Positions 1-8,449 of a DNA stretch of 64,000 nt are shown one piece after another (within the stretch, counting starts at the first letter, position 1; each line of letters begins with the position of its first letter). A model generated the notes under the pieces. It made no database searches. It worked only from the letters and a program-made list of their open reading frames with translations, and was not told the origin of the DNA. Source of the DNA: Planctomycetaceae bacterium (GTDB lineage: Bacteria > Planctomycetota > Planctomycetia > Pirellulales > Pirellulaceae); the NCBI GenBank assembly GCA_020638975.1, contig JACKHN010000004.1, positions 186,001 to 250,000 of the forward strand. The letters are read 5' to 3'. The translations under genes were made by a program, and so were the position numbers.

Positions 1-1636
1 GTCTGTCATAGGAAGGAGCCTGCGGCGACGAGTCCTCGCTTCTAAGTACCCATCCCCATCGTTTCAATCCCCCGAACCCAATCGCACAAACTACGGCAAC
101 AACAATGGCGCCGACAACAAGTTGCCAAACGCCATAGTGGTCGCCTCGAAAGTTAACCAGCACAACAGCAAACGTGCCAGCGATCCCAAGTAGCGGAGCA
201 AGTAGCCGCAACGTCCACCTAGTCCTCCCGAAGATCACCCAACAAGTTAGCAACACCAGCCAACTCGCAAACAGCGACTGAGCCGTTTGGTAAACGAATC
301 GCGATGCGTCTTGCATCGAGCCCGACAAGTTGATCCTCGCCATGAACGCCAGTGCAATCAGCCCGTTCAAGAACACCGCATCAAGCAACGGCCAAGCCTT
401 GCCCCGCACGCCGGCCCGAACCCACAAGCAACTCCACGCGACAAAGCCAACTAGCACAAGAGTAAACACCGGTGCGTTAGCCGCTCGACTGCAGTAGGTT
501 CGCAATACCAAACCGCTTGCAGCGTCAAGCATCTTCACCGATCCGTCTTCTGAAACGACAGTCAATTGCTGCTCGTCAGGAGACAGGCCTGTCGCGACAA
601 TTTGGTTATCGTCCGTATAACGCCAACGCATCTCTCGCGTCGTCAGATCGAACACGCCAATCGACTTCGCCCCGTGCATGCTTCCTACAACGATAAACGA
701 CTCGTCGGTTGATACATCGAATCCAGCAACATCCGCTGGCAGGCAATCGACCACGGTCGCTCGCTCTAGTTCATAGAGGTAGCATCGATTGTTCGCGGCA
801 GACCACACGACGACTGCCTTTTGTTGGTGCAGCGAACTCCCTAGCTCGGCGTCTGGCAATCGATCATACAGTGCGTCGAGCGAATACTCGTTAACGACTC
901 TCCCGTCGCGGACCGACAACACGTGCAGCCGATCGGTGTCAGCATCTAGCGTGTAGATGAACTCACCTTTTTGCGACCAGCTATGCCGCCAATTCGAGTT
1001 CCATTCTGCCAGCACCTCCAGCGGATCGTCCAACGAGACTAGCCAATTGGGTTCATTGCCCCTGGGATTGTGAACGTCACCTACTAACATTCGGTCAGAC
1101 GCAGCGAGCGGAAACGCGTAGCGGAATCCTTTTGCCGGCGGCAGCGAAAGTCGGCGTACAGAACCGTTCTTCAGGCTGACAATCCTCAAATCGTCATCGT
1201 GGTCGAAGACAATCAAGTTGTCGTTGCCCAAGAAGCGTGGCGGAGACTTCCATTCGCTGGGATCGGGGCCTGGGTGTTCGCTGAAGTCATCGACGTGAAC
1301 GAGCGAGACAGTCTGAATGCGGCTGCCGTCATTCGTAGTGTCCAGCCAATGGTTGTTTGGCGAGAACAAATACGGAGGTGTGCGGGCGAGACGCGGCATC
1401 CGCAACGTCTGACCAGTGCGCAATTCGAGACGTCGCACCTCCCACTGTTCCGGATTCCAAGACATTCGAGTATTCGTTGTTACGTACGCCCCATCTTTGG
1501 TGATGCTCGCACCGTCGATCCACGGCGGCCTGGACGCGAGCCAAATTGTTCCTGCCGCAATCGGAAGTAGCGCAAGCAATAAGTACAATCTGGCGCATGT
1601 TGGTCGCTTGGCAGAGGCAGCAGGTTTATCGGGCAT
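1..1636 (-). CDS. Membrane-anchored beta-propeller-like protein, partial (3' end outside window)
   Basis: An uninterrupted minus-strand reading frame runs from an ATG at 1636 to base 1, giving 545 codons with no stop. Residues about 10-30 form a hydrophobic signal/anchor. The central part (about 40-380) has short repeated beta-type blocks such as FDHDDDLRIVSLKNGS, VFDLTTREMRWRYTDDN and SEDGSVKMLDAASGLV, as in WD40/YVTN-like propellers. From about residue 385 there are some five membrane segments, the last near VVGAIVVAVVCAIGFGG. An AACGAGAAG stretch precedes the start. The role is unknown; a propeller sensor fused to a membrane domain is my inference. The 3' end lies outside the window. Confidence 0.8.
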   Translation of the reverse strand, partial: MPDKPAASAKRPTCARLYLLLALLPIAAGTIWLASRPPWIDGASITKDGAYVTTNTRMSWNPEQWEVRRLELRTGQTLRMPRLARTPPYLFSPNNHWLDTTNDGSRIQTVSLVHVDDFSEHPGPDPSEWKSPPRFLGNDNLIVFDHDDDLRIVSLKNGSVRRLSLPPAKGFRYAFPLAASDRMLVGDVHNPRGNEPNWLVSLDDPLEVLAEWNSNWRHSWSQKGEFIYTLDADTDRLHVLSVRDGRVVNEYSLDALYDRLPDAELGSSLHQQKAVVVWSAANNRCYLYELERATVVDCLPADVAGFDVSTDESFIVVGSMHGAKSIGVFDLTTREMRWRYTDDNQIVATGLSPDEQQLTVVSEDGSVKMLDAASGLVLRTYCSRAANAPVFTLVLVGFVAWSCLWVRAGVRGKAWPLLDAVFLNGLIALAFMARINLSGSMQDASRFVYQTAQSLFASWLVLLTCWVIFGRTRWTLRLLAPLLGIAGTFAVVLVNFRGDHYGVWQLVVGAIVVAVVCAIGFGGLKRWGWVLRSEDSSPQAPSYDR

Positions 1637-1708
1637 CTTCTCGTTATACTGAACGCCGACGTATCGAGCACCAACAGAACATCCAATCGGACTCAAGGTT
1701 TAGACGAA

Positions 1709-4552
1709 ATGATTTGTTCGCTACATCAGAAGGTGTTCTCACGCAAAGACGCTAAGGCGCAAAGCAGATCTCTCTCCTTTGCGCCTTGGCGTCTTTGTGT
1801 GGTGAATGCGATCGCATCATTAGTGATTCTGTTCGCGTTCGCAGTATCAGGGAGAAGTGCTGAACAAACGAGCTTCGCCGAGTTGCAGAAGAGCTACGGC
1901 GAACAAACTAGGCAAGTTCTGGGACAATACTGTCTCGATTGCCATTCGACCGCGAAGGCAGAAGGCGAACTAGACCTCGAACGCTTCGCAACACTTGCTG
2001 ATGTGCGGCGCGATCCCAAAGCTTGGCAGAAGGTCGCCGAAATGCTCGACAACGGCGAGATGCCTCCCGAGGACAGCGAACAGCCAACCGAAACGGAACG
2101 AAAGCAACTGCGATCGTGGATCGAGTCTTATCTGCACGCGGAAGCGCTGGCCAATGCCGGCGATCCCGGACCGATCGTGCTGCGGCGATTGAGTAACGCA
2201 GAATACAATTACACGATTCAAGATCTGACCGGCGTTGATTCGCTCGATCCGACACGAGAGTTTCCCGTCGACGGAGCGGCTGGCGAAGGGTTCACGAACA
2301 CCGGCAGCGCCCAAGGCATGTCGCCCTCGCTCGTGCAAAAATATCTCGACGCCGCGAAGCAGGTCGCTGAGCATGCCGTGCTGCTACCGGATGGCATTCG
2401 CTTTTCGCCTCATACGTCGCGCCGCGATCACACCGATGAATTGCTGGCTCGCATTCAAGCCTTCTATCGGCAATTCACCGAAGACGGCGGTGGCTCGTCC
2501 GTTGACTTGCAGGGGATTAAATTCGATACGAATCAAGGCGGGTTGCTGCCGGTTGAGAAATACCTGACGGCGACGCTTGCCGAACGCGAGGCAATAACTA
2601 GCGGCACTAAGACCATTTCTGATGTTGCAACTGAGCGAGCGCTGAGCCCTCGGTACCTTGACAGGCTCTGGCAAGCTCTAGTCGGTGCGTCGACCGACAA
2701 TTCGCTATTGCTTGACGCGCTGCGCAACAAGTGGCGGCGTGCGTCGACCGAGGACGCACCAGCATTAGCGGCGGAAGTCGTCGCGGCACAGAAGGCACTT
2801 TGGAAGTTCAATCCAGTTGGCCAAATCGGGCGAGAGGCAGGCCCCAAATCCTGGATGGAGCCAGCCACGCTGGAGTCGTTGCCGGATGAGCTGCGTGCGA
2901 CGCTGCCTGAATCGCCCGAGCAGGCCGAGTCGATGATGCGACAGTTTCGCGAGTTGTTCCCTGCGGCCTTGTGCTACGCGAAGATCGTGCCGGTGGACGA
3001 AGTCGTTACGCTGACGTTGTTCCATCGCGACGATGATCACTTGCAGCGATTGATGCTCGACGAAGATCAAGTTGCAGAACTCGAACGGCTGTGGGACGAG
3101 CTGTATTACGTCAGCCAGGAACCGTTGCAATTGGTGGTGGCTCTGGAGCAGATCACTCAGTTTGCCACGCAAGATCGGCAGGATTTGGTCCCGCAATTCG
3201 CCGCCCTCAAACAACCGATCGAACAGCGCGCCGAAAAGTTCCGTCAGCGTCTGGCCCGCACCGAGGCGGCTCATTTGGATGCTGTGGTGACGCTGGCCGA
3301 TCGAGCTTGGCGACGAAAGGTAGCTGAAGGCGAACAACACCGACTGCGTGAGCTGTACCAGAGTTTGAGATCCAGCGACCTTAGTCACGAAGAAGCGATT
3401 CGCTTAACGCTTGCTCGGATTTTGGCTTCACCGGCATTTCTGTATCGGTTGGAACAGCCTGGCGAGGGAGAATTGCCAACACAGGTTACGAGCACCGAAC
3501 TTGCTAGTCGATTGAGTTACTTCCTGTGGTCTTCGTTGCCCGATGACGAATTACGCCACACAGCGGAAGTTGGCGAACTGCACAAAGAGGCGACCCTACT
3601 CGAACAAACTCGCCGCATGCTCGACGATTCCCGCACGCGACGGCTGGCGATCCAATTCGCCTGCCAATGGTTACATGTCCGCAACTTCGATCAAGAAGCC
3701 GAGAAGAACGAGAAGCTCTATCCCGAGTTCGCCGATTTGAGGGATGACATGTACGAAGAGACGGTGCGTTTCTTTGAAGACATGTTTCGTAACGACGGCT
3801 CGATTCTCAGCATGCTCGACGCGGATCATACGTTCGTGAATGAAGCACTGGCGAAGCACTATGGTATCCCGTGGTCGAATCCCAACCCGAAGCGTGAGCG
3901 AGGAACGAACTTGGCTTCCTCGCTTACGCTTCGGGTTGAGATTGAAGATCAGTGGCGAAGAGTTGCCGGAGCGAAAGCGAGCGGTCGAGGTGGTCTTCTC
4001 GGTATGGCAACGATTTTGGCAAGTCAGTCGGGTGCATCACGTACGAGCCCGATCTTGCGAGGCAACTGGGTCTACGAAACGCTGCTGGGCGAACGGTTGC
4101 CAAGACCTCCCGCGGGAGTACCGGTATTGCCCGACGAACCCCCGGAAGGCTTGACGGCTCGACAATTGATCGAACAGCATAGCTCAGTCGAAGCCTGTGC
4201 AAGGTGCCATTTGAAGATCGATCCGTTCGGGTTTGCGTTGGAACAGTACGACGCCATCGGTCGTCGGCGAGCTACACCGGTTGATACAACAACCAAGTTG
4301 ATCGAGGGACAATCGATTGATGGCATTGACGGGCTGAAGGATTATCTACTGAATGATCGCCGCGATGACGTCGTCCGCCAGTTCTGCCGTAAGCTGCTGG
4401 GTTACTCGTTGGGGCGCGAAGTACTGCTCTCGGACAGGCCGCTGCTTGATACAATGATGAGCGACCTGGAGAAAAATGGCTATCGATTCAGTGCGGTCGT
4501 CAAGGCAATTGTGCTGAGCGATCAATTTCGTAAGATTCGCGGGATTGAATGA
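1709..4552 (+). CDS. PSD1-type planctomycete cytochrome c protein (DUF1587/DUF1592/DUF1588/DUF1585)
   Basis: A large exported protein of the planctomycete PSD1 class; its biochemical role is not established. After a hydrophobic export segment (VVNAIASLVILFAFAVSG) comes one c-type haem site, CLDCH (residues 75-79). A DUF1587 block follows (VLRRLSNAEYNYTIQDLTGV), then DUF1592 (about 560-690, ILASPAFLYRLE), DUF1588 (about 760-860, containing CARCHLKIDPFGFALE, a second CxxCH) and DUF1585 at the end. The ATG at 1709 precedes a palindromic repeat; GTG at 1799 or 1802, directly before the signal peptide, are credible true starts. A second palindrome is read in frame at residues about 724-745. It is followed by a small gene and a DUF1552 gene in one probable operon. 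Confidence 0.92.
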   Translation: MICSLHQKVFSRKDAKAQSRSLSFAPWRLCVVNAIASLVILFAFAVSGRSAEQTSFAELQKSYGEQTRQVLGQYCLDCHSTAKAEGELDLERFATLADVRRDPKAWQKVAEMLDNGEMPPEDSEQPTETERKQLRSWIESYLHAEALANAGDPGPIVLRRLSNAEYNYTIQDLTGVDSLDPTREFPVDGAAGEGFTNTGSAQGMSPSLVQKYLDAAKQVAEHAVLLPDGIRFSPHTSRRDHTDELLARIQAFYRQFTEDGGGSSVDLQGIKFDTNQGGLLPVEKYLTATLAEREAITSGTKTISDVATERALSPRYLDRLWQALVGASTDNSLLLDALRNKWRRASTEDAPALAAEVVAAQKALWKFNPVGQIGREAGPKSWMEPATLESLPDELRATLPESPEQAESMMRQFRELFPAALCYAKIVPVDEVVTLTLFHRDDDHLQRLMLDEDQVAELERLWDELYYVSQEPLQLVVALEQITQFATQDRQDLVPQFAALKQPIEQRAEKFRQRLARTEAAHLDAVVTLADRAWRRKVAEGEQHRLRELYQSLRSSDLSHEEAIRLTLARILASPAFLYRLEQPGEGELPTQVTSTELASRLSYFLWSSLPDDELRHTAEVGELHKEATLLEQTRRMLDDSRTRRLAIQFACQWLHVRNFDQEAEKNEKLYPEFADLRDDMYEETVRFFEDMFRNDGSILSMLDADHTFVNEALAKHYGIPWSNPNPKRERGTNLASSLTLRVEIEDQWRRVAGAKASGRGGLLGMATILASQSGASRTSPILRGNWVYETLLGERLPRPPAGVPVLPDEPPEGLTARQLIEQHSSVEACARCHLKIDPFGFALEQYDAIGRRRATPVDTTTKLIEGQSIDGIDGLKDYLLNDRRDDVVRQFCRKLLGYSLGREVLLSDRPLLDTMMSDLEKNGYRFSAVVKAIVLSDQFRKIRGIE
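1736..1806. repeat. Palindromic repeat overlapping the start of the PSD1 gene
   Basis: The left arm at 1741-1764 (ACGCAAAGACGCTAAGGCGC then AAAG) is almost the exact reverse complement of 1777-1800, separated by a 12-base loop. On the plus strand it reads in frame as SRKDAKAQ...SFAPWRLCV, a string I associate with dispersed palindromes rather than with protein function. Confidence 0.8.
3881..3940. repeat. Palindromic repeat inside the PSD1 reading frame
   Basis: The arms 3881-3905 and 3916-3940 are inverted copies (CCCAACCCGAAGCGTGAGCG... against ...CGCTTACGCTTCGGGTTG) with about two mismatches and a 10-base loop. It is read in frame as NPKRERGTNL.SSLTLRVEI. The host frame remains open on both sides. 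Confidence 0.85.
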
Positions 4553-4594
4553 CGAAAGAGAAAACAAACTTTACGTAACGAGACACCACCGACT

Positions 4595-4831
4595 ATGCTT
4601 CATCCTGAAACGCTCGAAGCTTACCGTCGCATGACACCGAGTGAGCGTCTGCAATTGACCTTTGAGATGACGGCTTCCAACACCCCTTACTCGTTTTTGG
4701 GAACGCCCGAACAAGTCGATCGTAAATTTGCGTTGCTCCGGCGGCAAAACGATGAACGCAATCGTCATGTGCTAGAAGGTCTCGCCAGGCACAAACAGTT
4801 TCGCAGCGAAACCTCAGGAGATCAGTCATGA
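4595..4831 (+). CDS. Small conserved planctomycete protein (78 aa)
   Basis: A 78-residue soluble protein with no signal peptide or membrane segment. Recognisable blocks are HPETLEAYRRMTPSERLQLT and LGTPEQVDRKFALLRRQNDE, the latter a charged helix. Small proteins with these blocks are familiar from planctomycete genomes but I know no function. It lies 42 bases after the PSD1 gene, and its stop overlaps the start of the DUF1552 gene (ATGA at 4828-4831), so the two are probably translationally coupled. That position suggests an accessory factor of the PSD1/DUF1552 module, by context only. Confidence 0.8.
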   Translation: MLHPETLEAYRRMTPSERLQLTFEMTASNTPYSFLGTPEQVDRKFALLRRQNDERNRHVLEGLARHKQFRSETSGDQS

Positions 4832-6132
4832 ACTCGAATCTACTTTCTCGCAGGACGATGCTGCGTGGATTAGGCGTTTCGATGGCGTTGCCGTGGCTGG
4901 AGTCCGTTCGCGCGTTCGGTAATGATACGAAAGATGCCGCCAAGCTGAACGAGCCGCCGATTCGGATGGCGATCCTGTTTTCGGGTTGCGGCTATCATCG
5001 CAACGAATGGTGGGCTAAGGGCGAGGGCTCGGCGATGGAACTCGGCAAAGTGCTACATCCGTTGAACGACTTTCGCGATCGCCTGACGTTCATCCGGGGC
5101 CTGTATAACGCCGAGGCTTTGAAGGGAAACATTCACAGTTCGCAGACGGGCAACTTGCTGTCGGGAGCGCCGTTATCCGCAGGCGGGACGATCATGTCCG
5201 GCACAAGCGTCGACCAAGTCGTAGCACAGCGGATCGGACACAACACGAAATTGCCTAGTCTTGTACTCGGTTGCGAAAAAGCGAACCCTTCCGTCCACAA
5301 AAACTACTCGATGCTCTACAGTTCGCATATTTCGTGGAGCAGCCCGACAACACCGACGCCGCTTGAGGTGTATCCCGCGCTGGCCTTCGATCAATTGTTC
5401 AAGGACAGTGCCCAACGTGGCGACCAGAGCGTGCTCGACGCTGTGCTTGCTGATGCACGGGATTTCCGCCGCGACATCAGCAAGACGGATCAGCAGAAGC
5501 TCGACGAGTATCTCAACTCAGTCCGCGAAGTCGAGCAGCGGATCGCGCAAGCGGGCAAGCGAGGCGAGTTGCAAGGCTGGCGGCCGACGCTGACCGAACC
5601 CAATATGCCGCGTCCCAAGGACGGCTATCCGCAAGACATCGTCGAGCACATGCGGCTGATGTGCGATATCCTCGTGCTGGCGTTCCAGACCGATACAACA
5701 CGCGTCTGTACGTTGAAGTTGAACAACGATCACGGCACACTGCGTTTCCCGCACTTGGGCGTCGATTACATGATCCACCACCTGCTGTCGCACAACGACA
5801 CGGACGATTGGCTGAAGGTGAACCAGTTTTTCCTGGAACAAGTGGCTTACATTGCCCGCCGACTCGACGCGATTCAAGAAGGCGAACGGACGGCGCTCGA
5901 CAACTCGATGGTCATGCTCTGCTCCAGCATGCTCAATGGTCATCACGACGCCACACGACTGCCCGTCGTCATGCTGGGTGGTGCTGGCGGCAAATTGAAA
6001 GGCGGGCAGAACCTCGACTATCTTGAGAAGTCCGATCGCCAGATGTGTCGGCTGTACCTGAGCATGATGGACAAGATGGGAGTGTCGCTTGATAAGTTTG
6101 GCGACGCGACGGCACCGCTCGCGGAAGTCTGA
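4828..6132 (+). CDS. DUF1552 domain-containing exported protein
   Basis: A 434-residue DUF1552 protein. The N-terminus NSNLLSRRTMLRGLGVSMALPW carries a Tat-like double-arginine signal (SRRTMLRGLG). The DUF1552 body contains MAILFSGCGYHRNEWWAKGE, GLYNAEALKGNIHSSQTGNL, and near the C-terminus SSMLNGHHDATRLPVVMLGG. The family is usually found beside PSD1/DUF1592 proteins in planctomycetes and is thought to be exported and partnered with them; no reaction is established. The ATG overlaps the stop of the 78-residue gene by four bases and a GGAG (in CTCAGGAGATCAGTC) precedes it. Confidence 0.93.
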   Translation: MNSNLLSRRTMLRGLGVSMALPWLESVRAFGNDTKDAAKLNEPPIRMAILFSGCGYHRNEWWAKGEGSAMELGKVLHPLNDFRDRLTFIRGLYNAEALKGNIHSSQTGNLLSGAPLSAGGTIMSGTSVDQVVAQRIGHNTKLPSLVLGCEKANPSVHKNYSMLYSSHISWSSPTTPTPLEVYPALAFDQLFKDSAQRGDQSVLDAVLADARDFRRDISKTDQQKLDEYLNSVREVEQRIAQAGKRGELQGWRPTLTEPNMPRPKDGYPQDIVEHMRLMCDILVLAFQTDTTRVCTLKLNNDHGTLRFPHLGVDYMIHHLLSHNDTDDWLKVNQFFLEQVAYIARRLDAIQEGERTALDNSMVMLCSSMLNGHHDATRLPVVMLGGAGGKLKGGQNLDYLEKSDRQMCRLYLSMMDKMGVSLDKFGDATAPLAEV

Positions 6133-6195
6133 TGGAACGACGAAAGACGCGAACGACTGGAAAGGCCCTATGCAGGTCGCGGCTCCCCTTTGTGA

Positions 6196-6640
6196 TTGGT
6201 AATTCTTCTCTTAACCGTTCCAGTAGCCGCAACCGAATTCGAACTCAACGGCCACAAGTGTACACCGCCGGGCGGATTCACAGTCGAACACATCGCTCGG
6301 CAACCGCTCGTAGATCGACCGGACAGTGCCGACTTCGATGAACGCAGTCGCTTGTACGCGACGGAGTCCAGCGACTCGGACGCAGTGGTTGAAGTCCAAC
6401 GCGAGCAACGGTCGCATCGCACCATGCGACTGGAAGACGTTAATGGCGACGGCGACTTCGACAGCAGTACGGTGTTTGCCGACAGTTCCTGTTCCGGAAA
6501 AGGTGTGCTGGTTGGATGGCTCATTGTATGTCGCCGCACCATTGGAGATCTGGAAGTTGACTGACGCGAATGGTGACGGTGCGGCTGAAATGGTCCTCAG
6601 GAATCGTTCTGAAGCAATAGCCGTATTTTCAGATTGCTGG
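6196..6640 (+). pseudogene. Remnant of a PVC-type haem-binding (DUF7133-like) protein
   Basis: The 5' part of an exported propeller-type protein broken by a frameshift. The first frame starts at 6196 with a short hydrophobic leader and reads PPGGFTVEHIARQPLVDRP, then ADFDERSRLYATESS and RLEDVNGDGDFDSSTVFADS until about 6485. The match then moves to another frame: VCWLDGSLYVAAPLEIWKLT, DANGDGAAEMVLRN. These blocks are typical of planctomycete PVC-type haem-binding proteins of around 1000 residues. Most of the propeller and the C-terminal CxxCH domain are missing. Traces such as SHGRFFEGPEKPDGAV near 6690 may be further debris. The gene is not functional as written. Confidence 0.75.
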
Positions 6641-7047
6641 AATCGGAAGAGGAAAGCTTCTACATAAACGCAGGAGGTAGCCATGGACGGTTCTTCGAGG
6701 GCCCTGAAAAGCCAGATGGTGCGGTTCTTGCAAGTCATCGAACGAGCGTGATCGGTGGCGATACACTGCGGTCGAGGCGAAGAAGTCCGGCTTGGCGGGA
6801 TCGATCGAGTATATCCCCCAGGCGGAGTTGACTGACAGTTCAAGATCGATGCTGCTCGCACCACACTGAATCGACTCTACCCAACACATTAGAGTGGATG
6901 ACGAACTAGGACGTCACTTTTGGTGACGTGCGAAGTGCCACGCGGTGCCAGAGTGGGAGCTGCAGAACTGACCAGTTCGACCACTTCATGGTAGTTCAAG
7001 TGCGATATCTTGTGAGCGAAGTCAACTTATTTCTCGTTGCTCCGCCG
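6641..7047. other. Gap with decayed sequence, no gene seen
   Basis: About 400 bases between the broken haem-protein gene and glgC. Short frames in several phases show no convincing domain. It probably contains further debris of the upstream pseudogene. Confidence 0.5.
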
Positions 7048-8340
7048 CTAGGAGTGAGAGATGGAATGACGGTTGCTTCCAGGCGCAGTAGTGACCGCAA
7101 TCGCTCCGTGATGTTCACGGTGACTGAAGACAAAGTCTTTCGGAATGACGACAACTCCATTTTCCGAGATGGTGAACTTTGCCGAGTCGGTGACCAAGTC
7201 GAAGCCGATCTTTTCGCCGGCTGGAATATGAACACCCTTATCAACGATGCAGCGGCGTAAACAAGTGCCGGGCCCGATGCTGACACCGTCGAACAAAATG
7301 GACTCCTCAACGACCGCGTCGTCGTCGACGCGCACGTCACGTGACAGGATCGAATTCCAAACCGAGCCACCGCTGATGATGCTGCCTGCGGACACCAAGG
7401 AATTGATTAGCTCCGGCTCGTTGCCGAATCTTCCACGGACAGTGCGAGCCGGTGGAGACTGCGAATTGGCGCTGCGGATCTGCCACGTCGATTGATACAG
7501 ATCAATCGGTGGGACTGGTTCCAGCAAGTCCATATTGGCTTGGTAGTAGGAATCGATCGTGCCGACGTCTCGCCAATATCGATCTGTCGTCACACGCCCC
7601 GCCTCGCCACCGAACGGATAGGCGTAGATGAGTTCCGAGCCAATGAGTTTCGGAAGAATGTCTTTCCCAAAGTCGTGAGACGAGTTTTGATTTAGGTGGT
7701 CTTCGCGAAGCGTTCGTACGAGCAATTCACGCGAGAATGCATAGATCCCCATGGAAACCAGAGCTCTGTCCGGTTTTCCAGGAACTGCCTGGGGAGTGTC
7801 TGGCTTCTCGTCAAACGACGTCACGTTGCCCTCGTCATCGACACCCATTACTCCAAAGCTACTTGCTTCATCGACGGGCACTTCCATGCAGGCAACTGTT
7901 ACGGCCGCGAGCGATTCGGCGTGGAACCGTAACATCGCGGCATAGTCCATCCGGTAGATGTGATCACCCGACAGGATGACTACGTTATCGGCACCGCTAC
8001 GTTCCAGCAGATACAAGTTTTGATAAATTGCGTTTGCGGTTCCCGAGTACCACGACTCGTCGGTTCGCATTTGCGGCGGGACCGGCGTGATGTACTCGCC
8101 CAGCGAAGGATTAAACACCGACCAACCGTCTCGAAGATGCTTCATTAAGGAATGAGACTTGTATTGTGGCAGGACGAGCACACGTCGCAAGCCTGAGTGC
8201 AAGCAGTTCGTCAACGCGAAGTCGATGATTCGGTACTGCCCGCCAAACGGCACGGCCGGCTTGGCTCGATCCGCTGTGAGAGGATGCAGTCGCGAGCCGA
8301 CTCCGCCCGCCAACACGAATGTGATAGTTCGATCTAACAT
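7048..8340 (-). CDS. glgC: Glucose-1-phosphate adenylyltransferase
   Basis: ADP-glucose pyrophosphorylase, which makes ADP-glucose from ATP and glucose-1-phosphate for glycogen synthesis in the cytoplasm. About 430 residues, the normal family length. The nucleotide-binding signature LAGGVGSRLHPLTADRAKPA is at residues about 10-30, followed by GGQYRIIDFALTNC, GTANAIYQNLYLLE, SGDHIYRMDY, the substrate motif SFDEKPD and YWRDVGTIDSYYQANMDLL. The C-terminal part is a left-handed beta-helix (SIISGGSVWNSILSRDV, GVSIGPGTCLRRCIVDKGVH). ATG at 8340 follows AAGGAAAGGTG; the GTG at 8343 overlaps that ribosome-binding site and is less likely. No other glycogen gene is nearby. Confidence 0.96.
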   Translation of the reverse strand: MLDRTITFVLAGGVGSRLHPLTADRAKPAVPFGGQYRIIDFALTNCLHSGLRRVLVLPQYKSHSLMKHLRDGWSVFNPSLGEYITPVPPQMRTDESWYSGTANAIYQNLYLLERSGADNVVILSGDHIYRMDYAAMLRFHAESLAAVTVACMEVPVDEASSFGVMGVDDEGNVTSFDEKPDTPQAVPGKPDRALVSMGIYAFSRELLVRTLREDHLNQNSSHDFGKDILPKLIGSELIYAYPFGGEAGRVTTDRYWRDVGTIDSYYQANMDLLEPVPPIDLYQSTWQIRSANSQSPPARTVRGRFGNEPELINSLVSAGSIISGGSVWNSILSRDVRVDDDAVVEESILFDGVSIGPGTCLRRCIVDKGVHIPAGEKIGFDLVTDSAKFTISENGVVVIPKDFVFSHREHHGAIAVTTAPGSNRHSISHS

Positions 8341-8449
8341 CACCTTTCCTTCTTTGGGATTCCATCTTGATCAAAACACCGCGTCGCCAAGTCGGCTCTC
8401 CTCCGGCCTCTCCCTCCATCGGAGACGACTTGGCGAACGCGGTCTGGGG

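Noticed and set aside
2765..3388. 207-codon minus frame inside the first PSD1 gene
   Set aside because: Antisense shadow of a well-supported coding sequence.
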